Part shown: one piece after another, positions 1 through 6,954 of the stretch
Numbering within the stretch: position 1 is the stretch's first letter
Layout: each line of letters begins with the position of its first letter
DNA from: [Phormidium] sp. LEGE 05292
Lineage (GTDB): Bacteria; Cyanobacteriota; Cyanobacteriia; Cyanobacteriales; Aerosakkonemataceae
Assembly (NCBI RefSeq): GCF_015207735.1
Contig: NZ_JADEWG010000074.1
Location: 1 to 32,527, forward strand
Length of the DNA stretch: 32,527 nucleotides
Reading direction: 5' to 3'
The notes under the pieces: generated by a model
Told to the model about the DNA's origin: nothing
Database searches by the model: none
The model's input: only the letters and a program-made list of their open reading frames with translations
Program-made: the position numbers and the translations under genes

Positions 1-2
1 AC

Positions 3-1790
3 CCCCAACCCCTAACCCCTAATAATCCTGCTGTTCCTTGGTTAGACTGGCATCTAGACCAGCTTTCCTTCTCCCAAATTGAACAACAACTCGCCCGACA
101 ACAGCCCCAGATTTTGGGAATTAGAAATGTACCTAATCAACGAGTGTCGCAAGCACTACAAATTTGCGCTTTCTGGAAAAATCCGCCAGCTGTTGAGACA
201 GTAAACGAACTGCGCCAACTGCTAGCACAACAGCCTACAACTGGCATTAACCCTGAACAGTTTTGGGAGTTGGGAGAGCGCTTTGGCTACACAGTTCATC
301 TGAGTTGGTGGAAGGGTAGTCACGATGGTTCATTCGATGTGGTATTGTGCTCGAACAGTTCCATGCAAAGACCTGAAACACCGGGGGCTTACGCTTTTTG
401 GAATAATGAGACTCTTCCCAAAAAATCCTGGACTGAGTATACAAACAATCCCTTACAAGGCAAGTTGGTGGAGAATTTGGTGCCGCAAGTGCGTGAATTT
501 ATCCAACAGAGGCTACCCAATTACATGATACCCAGTGCTTTTGTGACTCTGGAAGCTCTACCATTAACACCTAACGGAAAGATCGATCGTCGCGCCTTAC
601 CCGAACCTTCTGGTTACAGTAATTCGGATACAATTGTTTTACCCCGGAACCCCGTAGAACTGAAACTCTCATACATCTGGTCAACAATTCTCAAACTTGA
701 CGTTGTGGGGGTAAAAGATAACTTTTTTGACCTTGGTGGTCATTCTCTGTTAGCTCCCTACTTAATGAGCCAACTTAAGGAACACTTTGGTAAGGATATC
801 CCTTTAACTACTCTGTTTCAACATCCCACGATCGAACAGTTAGCAATTGAGGTGCAAAAAGATGCCGATACTTGGGGTGATTCTCCAATAGTAGCAATTC
901 AGCCTTGGGGTGAGCATCCACCTTTGTTCTGTGTTCCTGGCGCAGGTGGCTATCCGTTCTACTTGTATAATTTGGCTCGTTGTCTTCCTCCAGACCAACC
1001 TTTCTACAGCTTCCAAGCAACTTATGACAAGCAGAAATTGGTATCCATGACTTCTGTTGAGGAGAAAGCTACTCACTACATTCAGGCAATGCAGGCGGTG
1101 CAACCCCAAGGCCCATATTTTTTGGCTGGACATTCTTTTGGTGGTCAAATAGCTTATGAAATGGCACTCCAGTTGCTCGCTCAGGGAGAAGAGGTAGCTT
1201 TGCTGGCTATTTTTGATGCTACAGCACCACAACGAATACCAACATCCTACTTAGAACACCTAGAAAAGTTGGATGATGTTTCATGGATGCTAAGTTTTGA
1301 TTACTCCATGAAAGCTGTCTATGGTAAAGAGTTAAATTTGGATGCTGAACAACTTCGATCTTTGGCTCCAGAGGCACAAGTTCAATATGTTTTGGATTCT
1401 TTGAAAATGGCCGATCTTTTAGCTCCTGATGCTGACCCAACTTATTTGTCCCAAGTGTTGCAAGTTTATCGGGCTGAGAGTATGACTCCTTATGTCCCAA
1501 AACAGTTCCATGCTGTCCCTGTTACTGTGTTTCGCTCTAAGGAAGTTTTTGCGGTGGATGAGTCTGAGATTTCTGACCCGGAAATTCTTGAATATACAAA
1601 AAATGCTAGAGATAAGGCTTTGGGTTGGAGTGCCTTTTCTAGCCAACCAGTGGATGTCCACTTTGTTCCAGGCGACCATGTTACAATCCTGCGTTTACCT
1701 CATGTTCAGGTTTTAGCAGAACGGTTGAACGCTTGCATCCAGCAGACACATTTGGCAATCAAGAACAGGGAATTAACTTTCTTTGGCTAA
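3..1790 (+). CDS. Nonribosomal peptide synthetase, C-terminal part (MT remnant - A tail - PCP - thioesterase), 5' end outside window
   Basis: The reading frame is open from base 3, so this is the 3' end of a longer gene; the TTG at 114 is internal. Residues below count from that TTG. Residues 1 to about 75 look like the end of a methyltransferase domain inserted between adenylation cores A8 and A9 (VPNQRV, then FDVV). Core A9/A10 follows (LPNYMIPSAF, then LTPNGKIDR). A carrier domain has DLGGHSLLA with pantetheine serine S211. A type I thioesterase spans about 260-545, with GHSFGG (S341) as nucleophile and a late GDH (H522) as likely catalytic histidine. This is therefore a termination module that loads one residue, probably N-methylates it, and releases the peptide by hydrolysis or cyclisation. 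The product cannot be named because the specificity pocket is off-window. A terminator hairpin follows 10 bases after the stop, so the gene is probably transcribed separately from the microviridin genes. Confidence 0.93.
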   Translation, partial: PQPLTPNNPAVPWLDWHLDQLSFSQIEQQLARQQPQILGIRNVPNQRVSQALQICAFWKNPPAVETVNELRQLLAQQPTTGINPEQFWELGERFGYTVHLSWWKGSHDGSFDVVLCSNSSMQRPETPGAYAFWNNETLPKKSWTEYTNNPLQGKLVENLVPQVREFIQQRLPNYMIPSAFVTLEALPLTPNGKIDRRALPEPSGYSNSDTIVLPRNPVELKLSYIWSTILKLDVVGVKDNFFDLGGHSLLAPYLMSQLKEHFGKDIPLTTLFQHPTIEQLAIEVQKDADTWGDSPIVAIQPWGEHPPLFCVPGAGGYPFYLYNLARCLPPDQPFYSFQATYDKQKLVSMTSVEEKATHYIQAMQAVQPQGPYFLAGHSFGGQIAYEMALQLLAQGEEVALLAIFDATAPQRIPTSYLEHLEKLDDVSWMLSFDYSMKAVYGKELNLDAEQLRSLAPEAQVQYVLDSLKMADLLAPDADPTYLSQVLQVYRAESMTPYVPKQFHAVPVTVFRSKEVFAVDESEISDPEILEYTKNARDKALGWSAFSSQPVDVHFVPGDHVTILRLPHVQVLAERLNACIQQTHLAIKNRELTFFG

Positions 1791-1799
1791 TAAAGATTC

Positions 1800-1815
1800 C
1801 GCCCCGAAAGGGGCG
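1800..1815 (+). terminator. Hairpin after the NRPS gene
   Basis: A perfect 6-bp stem CGCCCC/GGGGCG closes a GAAA tetraloop, starting 10 bases after the NRPS stop codon. The following AATTATTTAT is AT-rich rather than a clean T run. It is probably an intrinsic terminator separating the NRPS from the microviridin cluster. Confidence 0.7.
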
Positions 1816-1966
1816 AATTATTTATATTACCAAAAAACTAGAAATTTCTCATCTACTTTCTTAGTAAAACTACAAAAGATGAGGGCTTCTTTTAAGAATT
1901 TTATTGTCAATTTCCTTACTTGTGGTAGTTGCTTTGAAGCTAAAAAAGACCATTTTTAGAGCTTGC

Positions 1967-1995
1967 TTGACTAATCTACTTAGCCGATCGATAAT
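1967..1995 (+). promoter_or_regulatory. Sigma-70-type promoter for the microviridin precursor
   Basis: TTGACT (1967-1972) and GATAAT (1990-1995) are separated by exactly 17 bases, each one base from consensus. Transcription would start near 2002, giving a short leader of about 27 bases. AAGGA at 2018-2022 lies 7 bases before the ATG at 2030. This fits high expression of a precursor peptide. It is predicted from sequence only. Confidence 0.6.
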
Positions 1996-2029
1996 TGAAT
2001 TTGGCAAAGTACTTTGCAAGGAAAAAATC

Positions 2030-2215
2030 ATGTCTACAGAAATAGTAACAGATAGCAAAGCTGTACCTTTTTTCGCCCGCTTTTTGGATGATTCTATGTC
2101 AATTCATCAAGCTGATGAAAAGGAACAGCCAGCAGAACCGAGTCCTACTCCTCCTTTTCCTTCTATTCCTCCTATATTTACTTTCAAGTATCCTTCTGAT
2201 TGGGAAGATTTTTAA
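2030..2215 (+). CDS. mdnA: Microviridin precursor peptide
   Basis: This 61-residue RiPP precursor is modified by the two ATP-grasp ligases encoded downstream. The leader carries the family helix PFFARFL at residues 13-19, with the arginine at position 17, the same spacing as I recall for the Microcystis MdnA leader. The C-terminal core is TFKYPSDWEDF (residues 51-61), matching the family pattern TxKYPSDWE(D/E)-aromatic. By family rule the rings are T51-D57 ester, S56-E59 ester and K53-D60 amide. The segment before the core is very proline-rich (PPFPSIPPIF, residues 41-50) and differs from the short Gly/Thr/Ser-containing stretch of known microviridins. The cleavage site is not evident; there is no GG. 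ATG 2030 is chosen because of its ribosome site (AAGGA) and the promoter just upstream. The frame extends further 5' but without leader-like sequence. Confidence 0.96.
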   Translation: MSTEIVTDSKAVPFFARFLDDSMSIHQADEKEQPAEPSPTPPFPSIPPIFTFKYPSDWEDF

Positions 2216-2277
2216 CTTCAGCTTCTCGATTTGAAAAGAAAGGAGTAGGAGCGATCGCATAAGTGTCAACTACACTT

Positions 2278-2334
2278 GGAAGCATGATTTTTATCATCTT
2301 AAAGTCAAATTTAAATGGTAAAGTCATGCCTTCC
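2278..2334 (+). other. Possible stem-loop between mdnA and mdnB
   Basis: GGAAGCATGA (2278-2287) can pair with TCATGCCTTCC (2324-2334) with one bulged base, across a loop of about 36 bases. A small 6-bp hairpin (AAGTGT/ACACTT, 2261-2277) precedes it. Such structure between a precursor gene and its enzyme genes could partly stop or process the transcript and favour precursor over enzymes. The long loop makes this weak evidence. Confidence 0.25.
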
Positions 2335-2385
2335 TAATAAAGTAAATTTTGCTATCAGCTTGGCTGAAGGCTTTAAAAATATATT

Positions 2386-3363
2386 ATGTCCTTGTCCCGT
2401 GATGTTATTTTACTGATTACCCACAGTGGTGATTTCTTCACAATAGATAGAGTAGCAGAAGCCTTGTCAAAAAAAGGGGTGCAACCATTTCGCTTCGACA
2501 CAGATAAGTTTCCCCTAGAAGTACAATTAACAGCACAATTTGACAGGTATAAAAGTTATCACAGGCTGGAATATGGCGCAGATTCTATCAGTACAGAGCA
2601 GGTGAAAGCTGTGTGGATGCGCCGGATATGGGAGCCAAAATTTGGTGAAGAATTAGCACCTCAGTTCCGAGAAGCTTGCATTAAAGAATCACGGGCAACA
2701 TTGGATGGTTTTTGGGATAGTTTAAGAGCAGCTCGTTGGGTAGATAATTTAGAAAAGATTAATGTGGCAGATAATAAACTGCGCCAACTGCGAGTTGCTT
2801 CTGAAGTAGGTTTTGTGATTCCCCAGACTCTTATTACTAATAAAGCGGAAGCAGCAAGGGAATTTTTCCAACAAGTTAAGGGAAAAATGGTGAGTAAGTT
2901 ATTAACTACTCTTTCCCGGAGTATGGAACAAACTTCTTTTTTTCTTTACACGAGTGTTGTTAAAGAAGAAGATTTACATGATGCTGAGTCACTGCGCTAT
3001 TGCCCAATGGTTTTTCAAGAAGAGATTCCTAAGCAGTTGGAATTGCGGGTGGTGTATGTGAATGGTAATGTATTTGTGGGGGCGCTAGATGCGTCTATTT
3101 ATGCAGGAGCGAAAGTTGATTGGCGTTCTCCTGGTGTTGATGTTGGGAAATGGCAACATCATCAACTTCCTGAAGAAATTGTTGGTTGTCTGAAAGCTTT
3201 TATGGGTAAATTTGGGTTGCTGTTTGGAGCGTTTGATTTTATTGTGACACCAGCGGGAGAATATGTGTTTTTGGAAATTAATCCGATCGGAGAGTGGGGA
3301 ATGTTGGAGAAAGATTTGGATTTGCCAATTTCTGGTGCGATCGCAGACGCTCTAATTTCCTAA
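2386..3363 (+). CDS. mdnB: Microviridin ATP-grasp ligase, MdnB/MvdC type (lactam formation)
   Basis: This 325-residue cytoplasmic ATP-grasp ligase activates an acidic side chain of the precursor with ATP and, by family knowledge, joins it to the core lysine (here K53-D60) after the ester rings are made. The N-terminus ILLITHSGDFFTIDRV is characteristic of the MdnB/MvdC branch. The ATP-grasp fold is supported by FQEEIPKQLELR (210-221) and by the metal-binding stretch D284, E297 and N299 in VFLEINPIGEW. Length matches the family. It lies 170 bases after the precursor gene and 54 bases before its paralogue. Its start at ATG 2386 has no strong ribosome site. Assignment to the lactam step rests on family resemblance, not on a residue visible here. 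Confidence 0.93.
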   Translation: MSLSRDVILLITHSGDFFTIDRVAEALSKKGVQPFRFDTDKFPLEVQLTAQFDRYKSYHRLEYGADSISTEQVKAVWMRRIWEPKFGEELAPQFREACIKESRATLDGFWDSLRAARWVDNLEKINVADNKLRQLRVASEVGFVIPQTLITNKAEAAREFFQQVKGKMVSKLLTTLSRSMEQTSFFLYTSVVKEEDLHDAESLRYCPMVFQEEIPKQLELRVVYVNGNVFVGALDASIYAGAKVDWRSPGVDVGKWQHHQLPEEIVGCLKAFMGKFGLLFGAFDFIVTPAGEYVFLEINPIGEWGMLEKDLDLPISGAIADALIS

Positions 3364-3417
3364 AATTTATTTAACCTGTTCTACAAATCTAGCTAAACAA
3401 CTAATATCTTCAATCAA

Positions 3418-4392
3418 ATGACAGTTTTAATTATTACTTACAGCAACGACAACGAAAGTATTCCTTTGGTAATGAAAGCGATCGAATCCAAAGGAGAAAA
3501 AGCTTTTCGTTTTGATACAGACAGATTTCCTACCGAAGTACAACTTGATATTAAATATAGTGATGGGGAACAGGTAATTATTACTGATGGCGAACAAACA
3601 TTAGATTTAAGTGAAGTTTCCTCTGTTTGGTATCGCCGGATGCGTTATGGGCAGAAAATTCCTGATTCAATGGATAAGCAATTTAGAGATGCTTCAATTG
3701 AAGAATGTCGGGCTACAGTTAGGGGAGCGATCGCTAGTCTAGAAGCATTTCATTTCGATAAAATGTCCAATGTAGATGTAGCTAAAAATAAGCAACTCCA
3801 GTTAAAAGTTGCCAGGGAAATCGGACTGCTAACACCACGCACCTTAACTTCAAATAATCCAGAGGCGGTGAAACAATTTGCCCAAGAGTGTCGGGAGCAG
3901 GGTATTATTACAAAAATGCTTTCTACCTTTGCTATTTATGATGAGAAGGGTCACGAAAATGTGGTTTTCACCAGTCCGGTAACAGATGAAGATTTAGGAC
4001 ATTTAGCAGGACTACGCTTTTGTCCCATGACATTTCAAGAAAATGTGCCAAAAGCTTTAGAGCTACGGACAACAATTGTGGGACATCAGGTATTTACAGC
4101 AGCAGTGAACTCGCAAAAATTGGCAGGGTCTACTTATGATTGGCGGAAAGAAGGTAGAGCTTTAGTTAAAGATTGGGAAGCTTACAATTTGCCAGAAGAT
4201 GTTGAGAAAAAGCTGCTCAAACTCATGGCTTATTTTGGGTTAAACTATGGGGCAATTGATATTCTCGTCACACCCGAAGGTCGCCACGTATTCCTTGAAG
4301 TTAACCCTGTTGGGGAGTTTTTTTGGATGGAAATCTATTCACCAAATTTTCCGATCTCTGAAGCAATTGCGGAAATTCTGATTAATAGATAA
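3418..4392 (+). CDS. mdnC: Microviridin ATP-grasp ligase, MdnC/MvdD type (double lactone formation)
   Basis: This 324-residue ATP-grasp ligase is expected to form the two ester rings (T51-D57, then S56-E59) using ATP, acting first on the precursor after binding its leader helix. The N-terminus VLIITYSNDNESIPLV and the segments WYRRMRYG, FTSPVTDEDL and MTFQENVPKALELR match the MdnC/MvdD branch. Metal-binding residues are D281, E294 and N296 (VFLEVNPVGEFF). E191-D192 fall where, as I recall, the MdnC structure contacts the leader arginine (R17). Position 195 is His rather than the Asn I recall, so leader contacts may differ slightly. It sits 54 bases after mdnB on the same strand and is probably co-transcribed. 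The ATG at 3418 lacks a clear Shine-Dalgarno. Confidence 0.95.
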   Translation: MTVLIITYSNDNESIPLVMKAIESKGEKAFRFDTDRFPTEVQLDIKYSDGEQVIITDGEQTLDLSEVSSVWYRRMRYGQKIPDSMDKQFRDASIEECRATVRGAIASLEAFHFDKMSNVDVAKNKQLQLKVAREIGLLTPRTLTSNNPEAVKQFAQECREQGIITKMLSTFAIYDEKGHENVVFTSPVTDEDLGHLAGLRFCPMTFQENVPKALELRTTIVGHQVFTAAVNSQKLAGSTYDWRKEGRALVKDWEAYNLPEDVEKKLLKLMAYFGLNYGAIDILVTPEGRHVFLEVNPVGEFFWMEIYSPNFPISEAIAEILINR

Positions 4393-4393
4393 A

Positions 4394-4469
4394 AATTAGG
4401 TTTGTTGTGAGGACTTTAGTCCTTTTATGAAAGGAATGTACGACTAAAGTCGCTACTACAAACCTAATT
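4394..4469. repeat. Palindromic repeat between mdnC and mdnE
   Basis: The two ends (AATTAGGTTTG... and ...CAAACCTAATT) are inverted repeats that pair almost throughout with a few mismatches. Each arm also contains its own small palindrome (GGACTTTAGTCC and CGACTAAAGTCG), so RNA or DNA could fold as a cross. It begins 2 bases after the mdnC stop. This looks like a dispersed cyanobacterial palindromic repeat. It may also stabilise or attenuate the operon transcript ahead of the exporter gene. Confidence 0.75.
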
Positions 4470-4563
4470 AGATTGAAATAATTCAAAATACAGATATAAT
4501 AAGTTTCGTCGCCCTCATTGATTTTTAGTTAAGTGAGGACGAGAAAACCTATACTTCTGGAAT

Positions 4564-6387
4564 ATGCAAACTCAAGCTCTTAATAATGAACCCCAAAAGA
4601 GTAATTCTTCCGATTTTTTTAAGTTTTGGGAGGATGTCAGATCGATCGCTCAACCTTATTGGTATCCTACAAAGGCAGAAGGGAGAGTATTTTCTGATGT
4701 TATCAGATCGTGGGGAATGCTAACTCTGATGATATTATTAATACTTGGTCTGGTGGGCATCACTGCCTTTAATAGCTACTGGAATCGCTATGTAATCAAT
4801 ATTGTTATTGAAGAGAGAGACCTTTCTAAGTATATTGATACTTTATGGGTTTCCACTTTGGGTATTGTGGTAGTAACTATTCTAGTAGCATTTTCTAGAT
4901 TTATTAGAAAAAAAATTGCTCTTGATTGGTACAAATGGCTAAATAATCACATTTTAGAAAAATACTTAAGCAATCAAGCCTATTATCAAATCAACTATAA
5001 ATCGGCTCTAGATAACCCAGATCAACGTATAGCACAAGAAATTGAACCGATCGCTAAATATTTCCTCAGTTTCTCAGCTACTTTCCTGGAGAAAATGCTG
5101 GAAATGGTAACTTTTTTAATAATTATCTGGGCAATTTCTCCAACAATTACAATTATTTTGGTTATTTATACGATAGCGGGTAACGTTATTGCCGTTTACT
5201 TGAATCAAGAAATGAACAAGATTAATCAAGAGGAACTTAAATTTAGAGCCGACTACAATTATTGTTTAACTCATATTCGGAATCATGCTGAATCAATAGC
5301 ATTCTTTCAGGGAGAGGCTGAAGAAGCAAAAATCATCCAACGGAGATTCAATAATGTTATATCTACCATTGAACGCAGATTGAATTGGGAGAAAAGTCAA
5401 GATGCTTTTAATAGGGGATATCAATCTGCTATTACTGTATTTTCAATGTTTATACTTACACCTTTATTTATTACCGATAAAATTGATTTTGGCGAAATTC
5501 AACAAGCCAGTTTATGTAGTTTTCTCTTCTCTAATGCTTTAGGACAATTAATTAGTGAATTTGGTAGTTCAGGACGATTTTCCAGTTATGCTGAACGATT
5601 AGCAGAATTATCAAATGCTATAGAATCAGTTAGTCAAAAAAACCAAAATGTAAGTACGATTAAAACGCTAGAAGACAATCGTTTAGCTTTCGAGAATTTA
5701 ACTTTACAAACACCCGATTATGAACAGGTTATAGTAGAAAAGTTATCACTTTCTGTACCTCCGGGAGAAGGTTTATTAATTGTGGGGTCAAGTGGCAGAG
5801 GGAAAAGTTCTCTATTGCGTGCGATCGCAGGTTTGTGGAATGCTGGAAGTGGTCGTTTAGTCCGACCTCCTTTAGAAGATATGTTATTTTTACCGCAACG
5901 TCCTTATATCATTTTGGGAACTTTGCGCGAACAGTTACTTTATCCCAATACCGATCGTCAAATGAGCGATCGAGAACTCGAAGCAGTTTTAGAACAAGTT
6001 AATTTACAAAATTTACTGCCGCGAATCCAAGGTTTTGATAAAGAAGTTCCTTGGGAAAATATCTTATCTTTGGGAGAACAACAGCGCATTGCTTTTGCAC
6101 GAATACTCATAACTTCCCCCCAATTTACCATATTAGATGAAGCCACCAGTGCTTTAGATTTGAAAAATGAAGGAAATTTATATCAACAGTTACAAGAAAG
6201 TAACACGAATTTTATTAGTGTAGGACATCGAGAAAGCTTATTTGAATACCATAAATGGGTATTGGAGTTAGGAGAAAATTCCCAATGGCAACTTATTTCC
6301 ATCTCAGATTATCAACAGCAAAAAGCAAAGAGCATTAATACCAAGTCTAATGGCAAATCCAGCTTAAATAACCTCCCGACTCGTTAG
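4564..6387 (+). CDS. mdnE: ABC transporter, membrane plus ATPase half-transporter (microviridin exporter)
   Basis: This 607-residue protein fuses a membrane domain of the SbmA/BacA-like ABC_membrane_2 type (about 40-340, hydrophobic segments near 50-70, 95-112, 178-212 and 286-303) to an ATPase domain (about 375-575). Walker A is GSSGRGKSS (408-416), the signature is LSLGEQQ (501-507), Walker B is ILDEAT and the switch histidine is H555. It would act as a homodimer in the plasma membrane. Position behind the ligases matches MdnE/MvdA, which is needed for microviridin production and thought to export it or scaffold the enzymes. There is no N-terminal C39 peptidase, so leader removal must use another protease. 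The ATG at 4564 has only a weak ribosome site (CTGGA). Confidence 0.92.
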   Translation: MQTQALNNEPQKSNSSDFFKFWEDVRSIAQPYWYPTKAEGRVFSDVIRSWGMLTLMILLILGLVGITAFNSYWNRYVINIVIEERDLSKYIDTLWVSTLGIVVVTILVAFSRFIRKKIALDWYKWLNNHILEKYLSNQAYYQINYKSALDNPDQRIAQEIEPIAKYFLSFSATFLEKMLEMVTFLIIIWAISPTITIILVIYTIAGNVIAVYLNQEMNKINQEELKFRADYNYCLTHIRNHAESIAFFQGEAEEAKIIQRRFNNVISTIERRLNWEKSQDAFNRGYQSAITVFSMFILTPLFITDKIDFGEIQQASLCSFLFSNALGQLISEFGSSGRFSSYAERLAELSNAIESVSQKNQNVSTIKTLEDNRLAFENLTLQTPDYEQVIVEKLSLSVPPGEGLLIVGSSGRGKSSLLRAIAGLWNAGSGRLVRPPLEDMLFLPQRPYIILGTLREQLLYPNTDRQMSDRELEAVLEQVNLQNLLPRIQGFDKEVPWENILSLGEQQRIAFARILITSPQFTILDEATSALDLKNEGNLYQQLQESNTNFISVGHRESLFEYHKWVLELGENSQWQLISISDYQQQKAKSINTKSNGKSSLNNLPTR

Positions 6388-6453
6388 CACAACAGTTAAC
6401 GTAGCGGCGCGTAAGCACTATCGTCATCATAGACTTTCCGGTGCGATCGCAGA

Positions 6454-6537
6454 TATAGCAGAAGGCAGAAGGAAAAAACTGTAAAAACAAGGGTTCTGGC
6501 TTTTCATCTTGCCTTAACCGCTAAGGCGGTTGCTATA
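6454..6537. repeat. MITE-like repeat, copy 1 (short, diverged)
   Basis: Starts TATAGCAGAAGGCAGAAGG and ends AAGGCGGTTGCTATA. It shares both ends with the copies at 12614-12713 and 28746-28848 but has a shorter, different middle. A HIP1 octamer lies just before it. Terminal TATAGCA(A) is inverted at the other end. No coding capacity. Confidence 0.75.
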
Positions 6538-6586
6538 TATCATTTATAATTTACTTTAATCGAGATAAAACAAGAGGTTTTCCACT

Positions 6587-6784
6587 ATGGCAGCTATTAG
6601 TAAAATTCCAGTAAACTTACTTTCTAGCGAACATTATCGCCAAATGCTGGTTCGGGATGGCGATCGCCGTTTTTGCGAATGGCATGGAGAATATCTCAGG
6701 TATCAAAACCAATTTCTGAACGACCAAAAAAATCGGACTCGTGAAATTGAAGATTTGCGGAAGCAATACTTACATAGATCGTAA
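6587..6784 (+). CDS. Small hypothetical protein, 65 aa
   Basis: A short charged protein (starts MAAISKIPVNLLSSEHYRQM) with a predicted helical C-terminal half rich in Gln, Asn, Arg and Lys. It has no signal peptide and no membrane segment. AAGAGG lies about 10 bases before the ATG, which supports translation. I do not recognise the family and assign no function. It sits 199 bases after the exporter gene, past a repeat element, so membership in the microviridin operon is unlikely but not excluded. Confidence 0.6.
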   Translation: MAAISKIPVNLLSSEHYRQMLVRDGDRRFCEWHGEYLRYQNQFLNDQKNRTREIEDLRKQYLHRS

Positions 6785-6807
6785 ACGTCGTTCTTAGGAA
6801 TCACGCC

Positions 6808-6941
6808 AAGGAGGTAGAACCTCCAGAGACCTCGTTACCAGGTTGAAGCTGGTAACGAGAAATAGAGGCTCCGCCTCAGAAGTGCTTTTATCTCAGTCAA
6901 CCTGGGAACGAGAAACAGAGGCGGAGGTGTTCTTATCTCAG
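6808..6941. repeat. Palindromic repeat with GTTACCAGG/GTTCCCAGG stem, copy A plus a partial copy
   Basis: Holds GGAGG/CCTCC (6810-6824) and a perfect 11-bp stem CTCGTTACCAG/CTGGTAACGAG (6831-6859). A partial second unit follows (AACCTGGGAACGAG and a repeated GAGGC-rich tail, 6899-6941). The same paired hairpins occur in reverse orientation at 20823-20874, and a shorter unit is at 28961-28986. It lies just past the 3' end of the minus-strand kinase gene, so it may also end that transcript. Confidence 0.75.
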
Positions 6942-6954
6942 TATGAGAATTTTA

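Noticed and set aside
114-116. TTG as the start of the NRPS gene
   Set aside because: The frame is open to the window edge and encodes NRPS-like sequence upstream, so this is a partial gene.
840-1232. Antisense ORFs inside the NRPS (for example 130 codons on the minus strand)
   Set aside because: They overlap a strongly supported domain-rich gene and have no ribosome site or recognisable motifs.
1904-2029. In-frame 5' extension of the microviridin precursor to 103 residues
   Set aside because: The extension covers the promoter, and the ribosome site and family leader spacing (R17) both point to ATG 2030.
6454-6537. Repeat copies considered as CRISPR units
   Set aside because: The copies are single, far apart and inverted; there is no regular spacing and no cas genes.
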